DNA of 64,000 nucleotides from Streptomyces macrolidinus (GCF_023887685.1 NZ_JAMWMR010000021.1:1-64000), one strand, 5' to 3'; positions 50,804-60,050 are shown, numbered from the stretch's first letter. Notes: generated by a model not told the origin, from the letters alone. A program made the numbers and translations.

Positions 50804-52630
50804 ATGATGGCTGAACGGCGTAAGCGCGATCTGTTGCACTCCGCGGTCTTCGCCGTCCGTCTCGCCTGGCTCGCCGATCGGCGGGCCCTGGTCCATGTGA
50901 TCGTGGTGCAGGTCCTCTCGGCGATGGTCATGGCCGGGGCGCTGGTGATGACGCAGCAGGTGTTCGGGGCGGTACTGGCCCGGGGTCCCGCGGCGGCGGG
51001 GCGGTCGCCCGTGCTGGTGCCCGCCGTGATCGCCGCGCTGGTGGTGGGCGCCGCGGTCGGCGCCCTGCGGCTGTCCGGGACGGCGCGCATGGCGGTGCTG
51101 ACCGTGAAGGTGGACCGGCTGGTCGCGGGCATGGTCCTGGAGGCCGCGGTGGCGGCCGAGTTGCCCCGCTTCGAGGAGCCGGACTTCCACGACCGGCTCC
51201 AGCGGGCGGTGTTCGCCTCGCGCCGCCAGCCCGCCCTGGCCGTCATCCTCCTCGTCACCGCCTTCCAGGCCGCCCTGACCGTGCTCGCGGTGGGCGGCGC
51301 GTTCGTGCTCATGGCCTGGTGGCTGCTCCCCCTCGTGCTGCTCAGCGCCGTCCCCGCGATCAGGGCGGCGGGCAACGAGCGCAGCGCCCACCACGACATG
51401 CACCACGGCCTGTCGGAGAACCGGCGGCTGCGCGAGTACCTCGAACGTCTCCTCACCGGCCGAGACGAGGCCAAGGAGATCCGGGCCCTGGACCTCGGAG
51501 GGGTCCTGACCGGGCGGTGGCAGGAGCAGTACGCCCACGAAGTCCGCGCCACCGAGGCGCTGATGAAGACACACGCCCGGCACCGGATGGTCGCCCAGGC
51601 CACCGGCGGTGTGGTCATCTGTGTACTGGTGGGCAGCCTGTGGTGGCTCGCCACCAGCGACCTGCTGCCCCTGTCCACCGCCGGAGCGGCCGTCGCGGGG
51701 GTGTGGCTGCTCTCGGTACGGCTCAACACCTTCGCGGGCATGCTCGGCGGCATCGGCGAGAACCTGCTGCGTCTCACCGACTTGGAGACGTTCATCGCGC
51801 CGACCTCCGCCACCGCGCGGGTTCCGCGTCAGAGGCGCGAGTTGACGTACAGTCAACTACCTTGTGAACCAGTCGCCTTGCGTGCAGAACGGCTGACCTT
51901 CACCTACCCCGGAGCCGAGGTCCCGGCCGTGCACGAGGTGAGCCTCGACCTCCGACCGGGCCAAGTCGTGGCCCTGGTGGGAGTGAACGGCTCGGGCAAG
52001 ACGACGCTCGCCCATCTCCTGGCCGGGCTCTACCCGCCCGACGGCGGCCACTTGCTGTGCGACGGGGCTCCGGTGACCGACCTGACCGCCCATCGCGAGC
52101 GAACCGCCGTGGTCTTCCAGGACTTCACCCGCTACAAGCTCCCGGCGCTCGACAACATCGCCTTCGGCCGCCCGCACACCACCGACGATCTCGAACGTGT
52201 ACAGGAAGCGGCCCGGCAGGCAGGGGCGTTGGACTTCCTGAAGGAACTCCCGGACAGCCTGCACACCCCTCTGGGCAAGGAGTTCACCGGCGGCGCCGAC
52301 CTGTCCGGCGGACAGTGGCAACGCCTGGCCCTGGCTCGCGCGTTCTACCGCGACGCGCCCCTCGTCATCCTCGACGAGCCCACCGCGGCCCTCGACGCCC
52401 ACGCCGAGGACCAGCTCTTCGCCCATCTGCGGCGCCTGTTCACCGGCCGCACGGTGGTGCTGATCTCCCACCGTCTGCGCAGCGTCCGGCACGCCGACCG
52501 CATCTACGTCCTGGAGACGGGCCGCGTCGTCGAGCAGGGCAGCCACGAGACGCTGCTGCGCACGGGCGGCGCCTACGCGACGCTCTTCCGCGCCCAGGCC
52601 CGCGCCTACCAGAACACCGGCACCTCCTGA
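50804..52630 (+). CDS. ABC exporter (fused membrane and ATPase domains), probable peptide exporter
   Basis: 608 residues: six-helix membrane domain to about residue 340, then an ATPase with Walker A GVNGSGKTTLAHLL, Q-loop VVFQDFTRYK, signature LSGGQWQRLALARAF, Walker B PLVILDEPTAALDA and H-loop VLISHRL. There is no N-terminal C39 peptidase, so it cannot cut a leader itself. It works as a homodimer or with a partner not seen here. ATG 50804 follows gagaggtgg. It ends 131 bases before the six-cysteine peptide, so it is the natural exporter candidate for it. Confidence 0.88.
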   Translation: MMAERRKRDLLHSAVFAVRLAWLADRRALVHVIVVQVLSAMVMAGALVMTQQVFGAVLARGPAAAGRSPVLVPAVIAALVVGAAVGALRLSGTARMAVLTVKVDRLVAGMVLEAAVAAELPRFEEPDFHDRLQRAVFASRRQPALAVILLVTAFQAALTVLAVGGAFVLMAWWLLPLVLLSAVPAIRAAGNERSAHHDMHHGLSENRRLREYLERLLTGRDEAKEIRALDLGGVLTGRWQEQYAHEVRATEALMKTHARHRMVAQATGGVVICVLVGSLWWLATSDLLPLSTAGAAVAGVWLLSVRLNTFAGMLGGIGENLLRLTDLETFIAPTSATARVPRQRRELTYSQLPCEPVALRAERLTFTYPGAEVPAVHEVSLDLRPGQVVALVGVNGSGKTTLAHLLAGLYPPDGGHLLCDGAPVTDLTAHRERTAVVFQDFTRYKLPALDNIAFGRPHTTDDLERVQEAARQAGALDFLKELPDSLHTPLGKEFTGGADLSGGQWQRLALARAFYRDAPLVILDEPTAALDAHAEDQLFAHLRRLFTGRTVVLISHRLRSVRHADRIYVLETGRVVEQGSHETLLRTGGAYATLFRAQARAYQNTGTS

Positions 52631-52761
52631 CCTGTCAGTCCCCACTCTCACCACCACGGGACCACGGAATCGCACACCCATCTCCGACGCCACACCTGTG
52701 AGTTACGTCCCTCTGGACACCGCGAAGAGTGTCCCCTCATGCTGGATTTATGGTCACTTAC

Positions 52762-52953
52762 ATGGAAGAGACACGCTCTCTCACACCAGACGCCGAAACA
52801 GTCGCCGAAATCGAAGAGATCTTCACCGACACCTTCACGGCCCCGACCGCCTGTCGGGTCCAGGGTGAAGGCTGCACCGGGTCCGTCGGCTGCTGCCCCG
52901 GCCTCGTGTGTGTGTCCACCAACGGCTTCAGCGGCTTCTGCCAGCAGCCGTAG
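52762..52953 (+). CDS. Cysteine-knot (knottin-like) peptide precursor
   Basis: 63 residues from ATG 52762. Residues 1-30 are acidic and leader-like (EAETVAEIEEIF-type helix, ending DTFTAPTA). The last 33 hold exactly six cysteines spaced C-x6-C-x5-CC-x4-C-x9-C, the arrangement of inhibitor cystine knots in conotoxins, spider toxins and plant knottins; pieces include CRVQGEGC, GCCPGLVC and GFSGFCQQP. Alternative upstream starts (ATG 52750, GTG 52729) lack clear ribosome sites. The stop is three bases before a protein with a CGFC motif, and an ABC exporter lies upstream. Likely a secreted disulfide-rich ribosomal peptide. No protease for leader removal is evident nearby. Confidence 0.75.
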   Translation: MEETRSLTPDAETVAEIEEIFTDTFTAPTACRVQGEGCTGSVGCCPGLVCVSTNGFSGFCQQP

Positions 52954-52956
52954 CCG

Positions 52957-54351
52957 ATGCTGTTGCCAGGGGTGGTCGTGGCGGAGCTGGGCAGCAGTGC
53001 GGTCCTGCTGGACACCAGTAGTCCCACTGCGGCCTATCTCAGCCCGACCGCCCTTGGTTGGCTTCAGGGCCGACCACCCGTCGCCGAGCACCGCGACCAG
53101 CACGCCCACTGCTTCACCCAGTGGCGCTCCGCCGGTCTCGTCGCACCGGACGACACGCCCGACTCCCCTTCCGATCATGACGACTTGGAGGTCCGGGCAG
53201 CCGAGTGCGCCACGCTCGTACGGCACCCGGTGCTCGTGGTGGCGATGTCCGACGCCTGCGGCTTCTGCACGCAGCTCACCGCGGACCTCGCGGCCAACTC
53301 CCCTTGTCTGACCGGGCTGGACGCCTCCGTGCTCCTCGTGGACGCCGACGGCACCCGTCGGCTCGGCCGCCCCCTGGCCGAACCGACCCACCAGAGCCTG
53401 ACCCGACTCGGCCGGGAAGCCGCGCCCCGGGGCACTCCCACGGCCGTACTCCTGACCCCCGACCGACCGGCCGCCATCCTCACGGGCTTCGCCGAGGTCA
53501 GCCACGCCCTGATCACGCTCAGCGGCGCCGACCCCCGGGCCACCACCGTGGAAGCGCCCACGAGTTGCTCGGTGAAGATCGCCGCCCAGCCCGTCGACGC
53601 GCTCGTCACCACTCGCGTCAGCGGCACCCATGACAACCGTGACACTCATGACAACCGTGGCACCCATGGCACCCGTCTGGGCATCGCGGTACGCGGCCAG
53701 GAGGCTCGCCGGATCGTCGAGGACGTCACCGGAGGCGTCCGTGAGGACGGCTATACGCCCGTCACCCTCACCGTCGAACGCCCCGACACGTTCTACCTCC
53801 TCTTCCGTGGCGGCGAACTCCTCACCCGGGCTCGCACCGCCGCCGATCTGTGCCAGGCTCTCGACGCCGTCCTCGCCGGATACGCCCACTACGGGTCCGT
53901 GGAGCCGGGCGAGATCCCCCTGCTGTGCGGGGCCGCCGTACGCGACGACGAGCACGCCGTGCTCTTCCCCCGTACCTGGGTGTCCGACCTCGTCAAGCGC
54001 TCCCGGCAGTTGGAACGGGCCGGCTGGCGGCTGCGCCCCGAGCCGTACACCGTGCTGCGGCCCGCCTCCGACACCCCCACCCTCCACCTGCCCGACCCGG
54101 ACCACTCCGGACAACCGGGCCTGGCCGTCACCGCCGTACTGACCCAGACACCCGAGTCCGGCGGCGCGCCCACGCGACCCCGGCTCCTCGCGTCCCTGGT
54201 CAACTGGATCGCCCGCCCCGCCGCCACCGACGCCGTCCACACCCTGGCGGCCTCCCTGCACCACCTGCCCGTACACACCGGCACCTGGGAGGAAGCCCTC
54301 GCCCATCTGACCCGGGCCACCGACGCCAACGGCGCCACCGCGGGCAAGTGA
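52957..54351 (+). CDS. Probable knottin maturation protein: PqqD-like, CXXC and degenerate HPr-kinase-like regions
   Basis: 464 residues. Residues 1-65 resemble a PqqD/RRE peptide-binding domain (SAVLLDTSSPTAAYLSPTALG, then CFTQWRSAGLV). Around residue 90-105 lies VLVVAMSDACGFCTQLTADL, a thioredoxin-like strand and CXXC active site (CGFC). The C-terminal 230 residues look like the HPr-kinase-related fold of RiPP clusters (FYLLFRGGELL, PLLCGAAVRDDEHAVLFP, QLERAGWRL), but the P-loop is replaced by RTWVSDL, so kinase activity is unlikely. It starts three bases after the peptide gene without its own ribosome site, so translation is coupled. It could recognise the leader and oxidise the cysteines. 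Confidence 0.6.
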   Translation: MLLPGVVVAELGSSAVLLDTSSPTAAYLSPTALGWLQGRPPVAEHRDQHAHCFTQWRSAGLVAPDDTPDSPSDHDDLEVRAAECATLVRHPVLVVAMSDACGFCTQLTADLAANSPCLTGLDASVLLVDADGTRRLGRPLAEPTHQSLTRLGREAAPRGTPTAVLLTPDRPAAILTGFAEVSHALITLSGADPRATTVEAPTSCSVKIAAQPVDALVTTRVSGTHDNRDTHDNRGTHGTRLGIAVRGQEARRIVEDVTGGVREDGYTPVTLTVERPDTFYLLFRGGELLTRARTAADLCQALDAVLAGYAHYGSVEPGEIPLLCGAAVRDDEHAVLFPRTWVSDLVKRSRQLERAGWRLRPEPYTVLRPASDTPTLHLPDPDHSGQPGLAVTAVLTQTPESGGAPTRPRLLASLVNWIARPAATDAVHTLAASLHHLPVHTGTWEEALAHLTRATDANGATAGK

Positions 54352-54521
54352 GGGAAGTGAGGGAAGTGAGGCGGAAGAGCCGGATACGTCTCCGGTCGGC
54401 CATTACCTCTCTGGTCATCGACTCCGCCCGCGCCCCAATGCCACGATCACCGGCGTAGGGACTTCGGCCGACCAGGCCAATCAGAAGGCACGAAGGACAG
54501 AGAAGGACGGAGAAGGAGACC

Positions 54522-54911
54522 ATGCCCGCCTACGTCATAGCCCACCTCCAGGAAGCCGCCCCGCACCCGGAGATCGCCGAGTACATGGAGCGCATCACCG
54601 GCACCTTCGAGCCGTACGGCGGCCGGTTCCTCGTGCACGCCACACAGCACGAGGTGAAGGAGGGAAGCTGGCCCGGCCATCTCGTCATGATCGGCTTCCC
54701 GGGGATCGCGGAGGCGCGGGCCTGGTGGGACTCCCCCGCGTATCAGGAGATCGCGCCGCTGCGCTCGCGGCACATCGACGGCGACATCATCATGATCGAA
54801 GGCGTCCCCGAGGGCTACGACCCGACGGGCACAGCGCGGGCTCTGCGCGAGAGCGTGCCCGCCGAGCAGTCCACCGCGCAGCCGTCTCCCCGTCAGGCGT
54901 TGTCCGGCTGA
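54522..54911 (+). CDS. DUF1330-family protein
   Basis: 129 residues; AYVIAHLQEAAPHPEIAEYM, GGRFLVHA and the W-D-S-P-A-Y-Q-E block (ARAWWDSPAYQEIAPLR) are DUF1330 hallmarks (a ferredoxin-like dimeric fold). Function unknown in the family. Its end overlaps the permease gene on the other strand by 19 bases. The preceding gap holds three copies of a gaagtgagg-type 9-base repeat. Confidence 0.85.
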   Translation: MPAYVIAHLQEAAPHPEIAEYMERITGTFEPYGGRFLVHATQHEVKEGSWPGHLVMIGFPGIAEARAWWDSPAYQEIAPLRSRHIDGDIIMIEGVPEGYDPTGTARALRESVPAEQSTAQPSPRQALSG

Positions 54912-56311
54912 CCCTGTCTCCGGGCCGCCATGACCGCGTAGACGAGGACGCCTACGAACAGGAACAGCACGCCCTGGTAGACCGCCGCGTACCCGGCGCC
55001 CGCGACGAGCCAGATCGAGAAGCCGGCCGCGACCGCCGTGACCGTGGCGTCCCGCGCCAGCCGTGCCCGGTCGACCTGCTCGCGCCGCCCCGAGACGAGG
55101 TGGAAGATCTGTGCGGCCGTGGCCAGCAGATACGGCACCGTCGCCGTGAACGTGGTGACCAGGACCAGCATCTCGAAGACCTTGGCCGAGCCCGATGTGT
55201 AGTTGTAGACGGTGAGCAGCGAGGCGAGGACGACGGTGACGGCCACGCCGACGGTCGGAACGCCGCGCCTGCGGCGTGCGAAGGCCTTGGGGAAGAGGCC
55301 GTCCTGGGCCGCGGCGTACGGGGTCTGGGCGCTCAGCAGCGTCCAGCCGTTCAGGCAGCCGACCATCGACACGAGCGCGGCGAGCGCGACGGCCCAGCCG
55401 CCCCAGGTGCCGCCGAACATGGCGTTCACGGCGTCCGAGAAGGGCGCGGTGGACGTCACGAGTCGGTCGTGCGCGACCGAGCCGAAGACGGACAGCGTGC
55501 CCAGCAGATAGACGAGCGCCGCGCCCGCGGTGCCGATGACCGTGGCGCGCCCCACGTTGCGCCGGGGGTTCTTCACCTCGCCCGCGCTGACGGAGGCGGA
55601 CTCGACCCCGAGGTAGGAGAAGAGCAGCAGCGCGGCGGAGGCGGAGATCGCGCCGATGGTGCTGCCTCCGCTCGCCCGGAAGGGCCCGAGGTTGTCCGGG
55701 TCGAAGAAGAACAGCCCGCCGATCGCGACGAGCAGAAGCGGTACGAACTTCAGGACGGTGGAGACGAGTTGCACGGCGCCCACGTAGCGGGTGCCCGCGA
55801 AGTTGGCGAGGGCCGGGAGCCATTGCAGGGTGAGGGCCGCGAGGCAGGCGGTCCAGCGGTGGTGGTTCACCGGGATCAGCACGTCGAGGTAGCCGACGGC
55901 CGCGACGGCGAGCGCCGCGTTGGAGACCCAGGTGGTGATCCAGTACGCCCACGCGGCGAGGAAGCCCGCGAAGTCACCGAAGGCGCCGCGGGCGTAGACG
56001 TAGGGTCCGCCGGTGCGCGGGTCGCGCTGGGCGAGCCGCCCGAAGACCAGGGCGAGGGCGATGGCGCCGACGGTCAGCAGACCGAAGGAGAGCAGGCTCA
56101 CCGTGCCGTACGGGGCGACGGAGGCCGGGAGCAGGAAGATGCCGCCGCCGATGATGTTGCCCATGACCAGCGCGGTGGCGACGGGCAGGCCGAAGCGGCG
56201 GGCGTGTCTGCCGGAGTCGTTGCCGGTGTCGTTGCTGGGGTCCTCGGTGGAGGCCTCGGGGTTCTCCTGCGGGGCCGGAGCCGACGGCCGGGCGGTTCCG
56301 GTGACGTGCAT
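54893..56311 (-). CDS. APC-superfamily amino acid permease/antiporter
   Basis: 472 residues, about twelve membrane segments. The first helix block VMGNIIGGGIFLLPASVAPYG and the later FSYLGVESASVSAGEVKNPRR are typical of the basic-amino-acid/polyamine antiporter branch. ATG 56311 is taken because the conserved region follows; longer frames upstream have no membrane features. Confidence 0.88.
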   Translation of the reverse strand: MHVTGTARPSAPAPQENPEASTEDPSNDTGNDSGRHARRFGLPVATALVMGNIIGGGIFLLPASVAPYGTVSLLSFGLLTVGAIALALVFGRLAQRDPRTGGPYVYARGAFGDFAGFLAAWAYWITTWVSNAALAVAAVGYLDVLIPVNHHRWTACLAALTLQWLPALANFAGTRYVGAVQLVSTVLKFVPLLLVAIGGLFFFDPDNLGPFRASGGSTIGAISASAALLLFSYLGVESASVSAGEVKNPRRNVGRATVIGTAGAALVYLLGTLSVFGSVAHDRLVTSTAPFSDAVNAMFGGTWGGWAVALAALVSMVGCLNGWTLLSAQTPYAAAQDGLFPKAFARRRRGVPTVGVAVTVVLASLLTVYNYTSGSAKVFEMLVLVTTFTATVPYLLATAAQIFHLVSGRREQVDRARLARDATVTAVAAGFSIWLVAGAGYAAVYQGVLFLFVGVLVYAVMAARRQGQPDNA

Positions 56312-56695
56312 GGGGTGGTGCGCCTCTCTGCCTGCTGGTGTCCCGGACCACCGGGACGGGGTCCATGGTCCGGCATGGCCCGATCCCTCTCCAAATCTTC
56401 CGATTTCGTCCTGTGCGAACCGGCCGGATACCGCAAAGATTGCGCCGCGACGGGCTCTGGGCCGGGAATCGTCCCGTACGGCCGGGTTCGGGTCCACATA
56501 CCGGGAGGAGGTTCGAAGGAAGCGAGGAAGCGGTGAAGGCCGTCCCAGGCGGCACAACCGTTCCACGACCCGACGCGTCGCACACAGGGAGAGCGCAGTT
56601 CCCTGTCCGTACGCCTCCCGATACTCCGTCCGATACGCCGTCCCGTTGCCGCCGCCTCACGCACGGTGAAGCGGGGGTGACCCGAAGACACCTGG
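56312..56695. other. Gene-free divergent intergenic region
   Basis: About 384 bases between the divergent permease and LAxTG genes. Open frames are arginine-rich without family traits. It must contain both promoters; I see no repeats or distinct operators. Confidence 0.55.
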
Positions 56696-57946
56696 ATGCC
56701 GATGACCGCCGACCGTATACACGCCGTACACGCATTGTCCGCCCGCAGCGCAGCCGCCGGAACCCTCGGCGCTCTTGCCCTGCTCGCCCTCTGCACCGCT
56801 CCCGCCGTCGCCGACGGCTCCGACTCCGGACTCGCCCTGGGCCCGATCGCGGCGATCGACGGGGTCAAGCCGGGCAGTGGCCTCGAACTGCCGGTCACCT
56901 TCATGAACAAGGGCAGCGCGCCGCTCGACCGGGTGTGGCTGACGTACTCGGTCACCCGTGGGCTCAGCCACACGGAGCTGCCGTCCAACTGCCTGCGCTA
57001 CGAGATCCCCGCCTTCGACGAGGCCCCGAGCCGTTCGCTCGCCTCCTGCGCGTTCACCCAGTCCGTGAAGCCCGGCACGGTCTACACGCCCGGCAAGCAG
57101 CTCACCCTCAAGGCGCTCGACCGGGCCCTCTACGACGACGTACGGGTGACCGTCTCCAAGGACGATGAGGTCCCCGAAGGCGCCTCCGATCCGGTGCGGG
57201 GTACCGCGCCCGCCGTGGAGCTGGTCGAGCGGCCCGCCGACTCGCCGCCTGCCGACGCGTACGACGAGGACGCTCTCAACGTGTCCGTCACGGCGACGAA
57301 CACGGCCGACTTCGGGGTGACGGGCAGCCGCCTGAAGGGCAAGGTGGGCGACAAGGTCGACCTGCGCGTCTCCTACCGCAACGACGGCCCGGCGTGGGTC
57401 CTGCGGCCCCTGGGAACGTCGGTGACCCATGTCCTCATCACGCTTCCCGAGGGCACGACCGCCACGAAGGTGGACGGCTTCTGCGACCCCGCCGGACCCG
57501 GTAGCTACGAGTGCGGCACCAGCCAGTCCTTCGTGAACGAGGGCGCGGGCGACACGTACACCTTCCAGCTCAGGGTCGACAAGGCCGTCACGGACGCCAA
57601 GGGCTCGGTCCGGCTCGGGGGCGACGCCCGGCCGTTCGACACCAACCAGGCCAACGACAAGGCGGACATCGTCCTGAGCGCGACAGGCGGCTCCGCGTCC
57701 CCGACACCGGGCGCCCCCAAGCCCTCCTCCTCCCCCACCCCATCCGACTCGCCCTCTCCCACGGACACCGCGACGGCCCCAACTCCGCCTGCGGGCACCG
57801 GCAATGACAACGGACCACTCGGCGGCAGCCTGGCCTCCACCGGGTCCTCGTCGACCCTCCCGCTCGCCGGGACGGCGATCGTGGCGGTGGCGGTGGGCAC
57901 GGGCGCGGTCGTACTCGTACGCCGCCGGAAGACGAACCGGTCCTGA
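56696..57946 (+). CDS. Sortase-anchored (LAxTG) cell-surface protein
   Basis: 416 residues. N-terminal signal peptide (GTLGALALLALCTAPAVADG), two DUF11/Ig-like beta domains, a Pro/Ser/Thr stalk near residues 340-375, then LASTG, a hydrophobic segment (PLAGTAIVAVAVGTGAVVLV) and RRRK tail. LAxTG is the class E sortase signal of Streptomyces. Likely displayed on the cell wall of hyphae; its ligand is unknown. Confidence 0.85.
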   Translation: MPMTADRIHAVHALSARSAAAGTLGALALLALCTAPAVADGSDSGLALGPIAAIDGVKPGSGLELPVTFMNKGSAPLDRVWLTYSVTRGLSHTELPSNCLRYEIPAFDEAPSRSLASCAFTQSVKPGTVYTPGKQLTLKALDRALYDDVRVTVSKDDEVPEGASDPVRGTAPAVELVERPADSPPADAYDEDALNVSVTATNTADFGVTGSRLKGKVGDKVDLRVSYRNDGPAWVLRPLGTSVTHVLITLPEGTTATKVDGFCDPAGPGSYECGTSQSFVNEGAGDTYTFQLRVDKAVTDAKGSVRLGGDARPFDTNQANDKADIVLSATGGSASPTPGAPKPSSSPTPSDSPSPTDTATAPTPPAGTGNDNGPLGGSLASTGSSSTLPLAGTAIVAVAVGTGAVVLVRRRKTNRS

Positions 57947-58056
57947 CGGCACGAGCGTCCACGACGCTGCGTGCGTGGGACATGTGCGCACCGTACGCAG
58001 GAATACGCTCGGTGCTCAGGCGAAGAAGGTGCGGAACGCCCCTGCGATGCCGACCT

Positions 58057-58902
58057 TCATGTCTCCGCCTCCAGCGGTTCCAACTGTTCGGCGGGCCAAG
58101 GCGGTTGCATCTCCAGGGGTACGACCGCCTCGCTGGTGTGCACCAGGAAGGTCAGCGTCTCCTGGAAGTACAGCCGGATGCTGTGCTCGTCGTGCGACAG
58201 GTATCCGATGGACACGTCCTGGCCGAGGTGCAGTGCGAAGTCGCCGCCCCGCCGCGACAGCAGGAAGGCGCCGTCGATGGCGGGTGCCCAGACGATGTCG
58301 CCGTCGAGTACTCGGGCGATGTGGTTGATGATCGGGTAGCCGTAGTCGGACGTCTCACTGACGGCGGTGTACGCCTCGGCGCTCAACGCCAGGGCGTACG
58401 GGCCGCCGACACCGGCGAGCCGCAGCACGGTCAGGGCCTTGCTGACGGCGTCCGGGTAGGCGCTCACCTCGGTCGGCAGGGTCAGCGCCGGGTTGGACGA
58501 ACCTTCCCGCAGACCGACGATGTGCGCTGCGGCGTACCCCTCGAATACCGCGCGGTCCTCGGCGATGGCGATCTTCCGGGCGGCGTCCTTGACCGGCTGC
58601 CAGTCCGCGTCCTTCGCGCCGCGAGCGACATCGTCCACCTGCTGCCGGTCGACGGTGAACGGCACCCGCAGCTCGACCAGGGGCTGGAACCGGCGCAGCC
58701 GGGCCTCTACCCCGTCGGCCGGTGCCTCGACACCCTGAAGGTGCCCGCTGCCCACCCCTGCCGGATCGAGTCCGCCCGTCGCGGGCATGTCCACGATCCG
58801 GCGGGCCGCGACGTGCCGGGTGAACGTACGCCGTGCCTCGTCCTCCAGATCGGCCCAGGCTGCGGCGGAGACGGGTGCAAGTTCCCGGTGCAGGTTGTCC
58901 AT
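58057..58902 (-). CDS. Family 1 encapsulin shell protein
   Basis: 281 residues, linocin-M18 type: N-terminal MDNLHRELAPVSAAAW, RIVDMPATGGLD, and FVHTSEAVV-type C-terminus. It self-assembles into protein nanocompartments with the HK97 fold. The gene follows the DyP peroxidase by 28 bases on the same strand, the usual cargo/shell operon, and the peroxidase carries a matching targeting tail. Confidence 0.93.
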   Translation of the reverse strand: MDNLHRELAPVSAAAWADLEDEARRTFTRHVAARRIVDMPATGGLDPAGVGSGHLQGVEAPADGVEARLRRFQPLVELRVPFTVDRQQVDDVARGAKDADWQPVKDAARKIAIAEDRAVFEGYAAAHIVGLREGSSNPALTLPTEVSAYPDAVSKALTVLRLAGVGGPYALALSAEAYTAVSETSDYGYPIINHIARVLDGDIVWAPAIDGAFLLSRRGGDFALHLGQDVSIGYLSHDEHSIRLYFQETLTFLVHTSEAVVPLEMQPPWPAEQLEPLEAET

Positions 58903-58930
58903 CGCGGGGCTCGCCTTCTCTCGCCTTCTG

Positions 58931-60001
58931 TCACTTCCTCAGGTCGCCGATGCCCAGGGAGCCGTCCGAGGCTGCGAGCCGGGCCGGTGCCGTCCTGTCC
59001 TCCTCGCTCTCCTCGCTCTCCTCGCTCTTCTCCCTCTCGCCGCTCTCGCCGCTCGCCTCGTCGGGGAGGTTGTCGAGGAAGTCGCTGGTGGGCGCGTAGA
59101 ACAGCGAGCCCGTCACGGGGGTGGAGAAGTCCAGGATCCGGTCGTGGGAGGCGGGCGGCGCACCCAGGAACATGCGCTCCAGCATGCGTTCCGTCACGGC
59201 CGGGGTACGGGCGTAGCCGATGAAGTAGGTGCCGAACTCGCCCTGCCCGATGGTACCGAAGGGCATGTTGTCGCGCAGGATCTCGTGCTTGGTCCCGTCC
59301 GGGTCCTCGATCGTGGTCAGTGCCACGTGGGAGTCGGGCGGCTTGACGTCGTCGTCGAGTTCGACGTCGGACAGCTTCCTGCGTCCGATCGCCCTCTCCT
59401 GCGCCTCGACGGGAAGGGCGTTCCACGCCTGAAGATCGTGCAGGTACTTCTGCACGATCACATAGCTGCCTCCGCTGAACTCGGCGTCCTCGTCACCGAT
59501 CAGGACCGCCGCGTTCGCCGCGGGCCCCGTCGGGTTCTCGGTGCCGTCCACGAATCCGAGCAGGTCACGCATGTCGAAGTAGGTGAACCCGTGCACCTCG
59601 TCGCGGACGGTGACAGCGCCTCGGAGCCGGTCCATGATCTCGCTGCCCAGGGCGAAGCAGAGGTCGGGGCGCGCCGCGCGGATGTGGAAGAGCAGATCGC
59701 CGGGTGTCGAGACCGCCCGGTGCCGGTCTCCGGCCAGCTCACGGAAGGGATGCAGTTCCGCGGGGCGGGGCCCAGCGAAGAGCCGGTCCCAGACCTCCGA
59801 GCCGATGCCGACGACCGCGCTCAGCCTCCCCTCGGACATCGCGCGGAAGGCCACGGCCCGCTGGAGCCCGTTGAGGTCCGCCAGGAGCTGCCGTACGACC
59901 GGTTCGCCACCCTGGTCGACGGTCACGACGAGGAAGATCGCGGCGTGCGTGAGCGGGGACAGCACCGGCTGGGGTATCGGCTCCTGGGCGTGGGCGCACA
60001 T
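58931..60001 (-). CDS. DyP-type heme peroxidase with encapsulin-targeting tail
   Basis: 356 residues. The DyP signature FVDGTENPTG gives the distal Asp, the proximal heme histidine is in PPDSHVALTT, and the essential arginine in YARTPAVTERML. After the enzyme comes a Glu/Ser-rich linker (EKSEESEESEED) and the ending DGSLGIGDLRK, the classic cargo-loading peptide of encapsulins. The enzyme is therefore packaged inside the shell encoded next door, probably for peroxide-dependent oxidation or stress protection. Confidence 0.93.
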   Translation of the reverse strand: MCAHAQEPIPQPVLSPLTHAAIFLVVTVDQGGEPVVRQLLADLNGLQRAVAFRAMSEGRLSAVVGIGSEVWDRLFAGPRPAELHPFRELAGDRHRAVSTPGDLLFHIRAARPDLCFALGSEIMDRLRGAVTVRDEVHGFTYFDMRDLLGFVDGTENPTGPAANAAVLIGDEDAEFSGGSYVIVQKYLHDLQAWNALPVEAQERAIGRRKLSDVELDDDVKPPDSHVALTTIEDPDGTKHEILRDNMPFGTIGQGEFGTYFIGYARTPAVTERMLERMFLGAPPASHDRILDFSTPVTGSLFYAPTSDFLDNLPDEASGESGEREKSEESEESEEDRTAPARLAASDGSLGIGDLRK

Positions 60002-60050
60002 GCGAGGGCCCCTTCCAGCCGTGGCGGACGGGCACGGTACGACGAGGAGT

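Noticed and set aside
52762..52953. Zinc-ribbon or lanthipeptide precursor
   Set aside because: The spacing with adjacent CC and six cysteines fits a cystine knot rather than CxxC ribbons, and no lanthipeptide synthetase is nearby.
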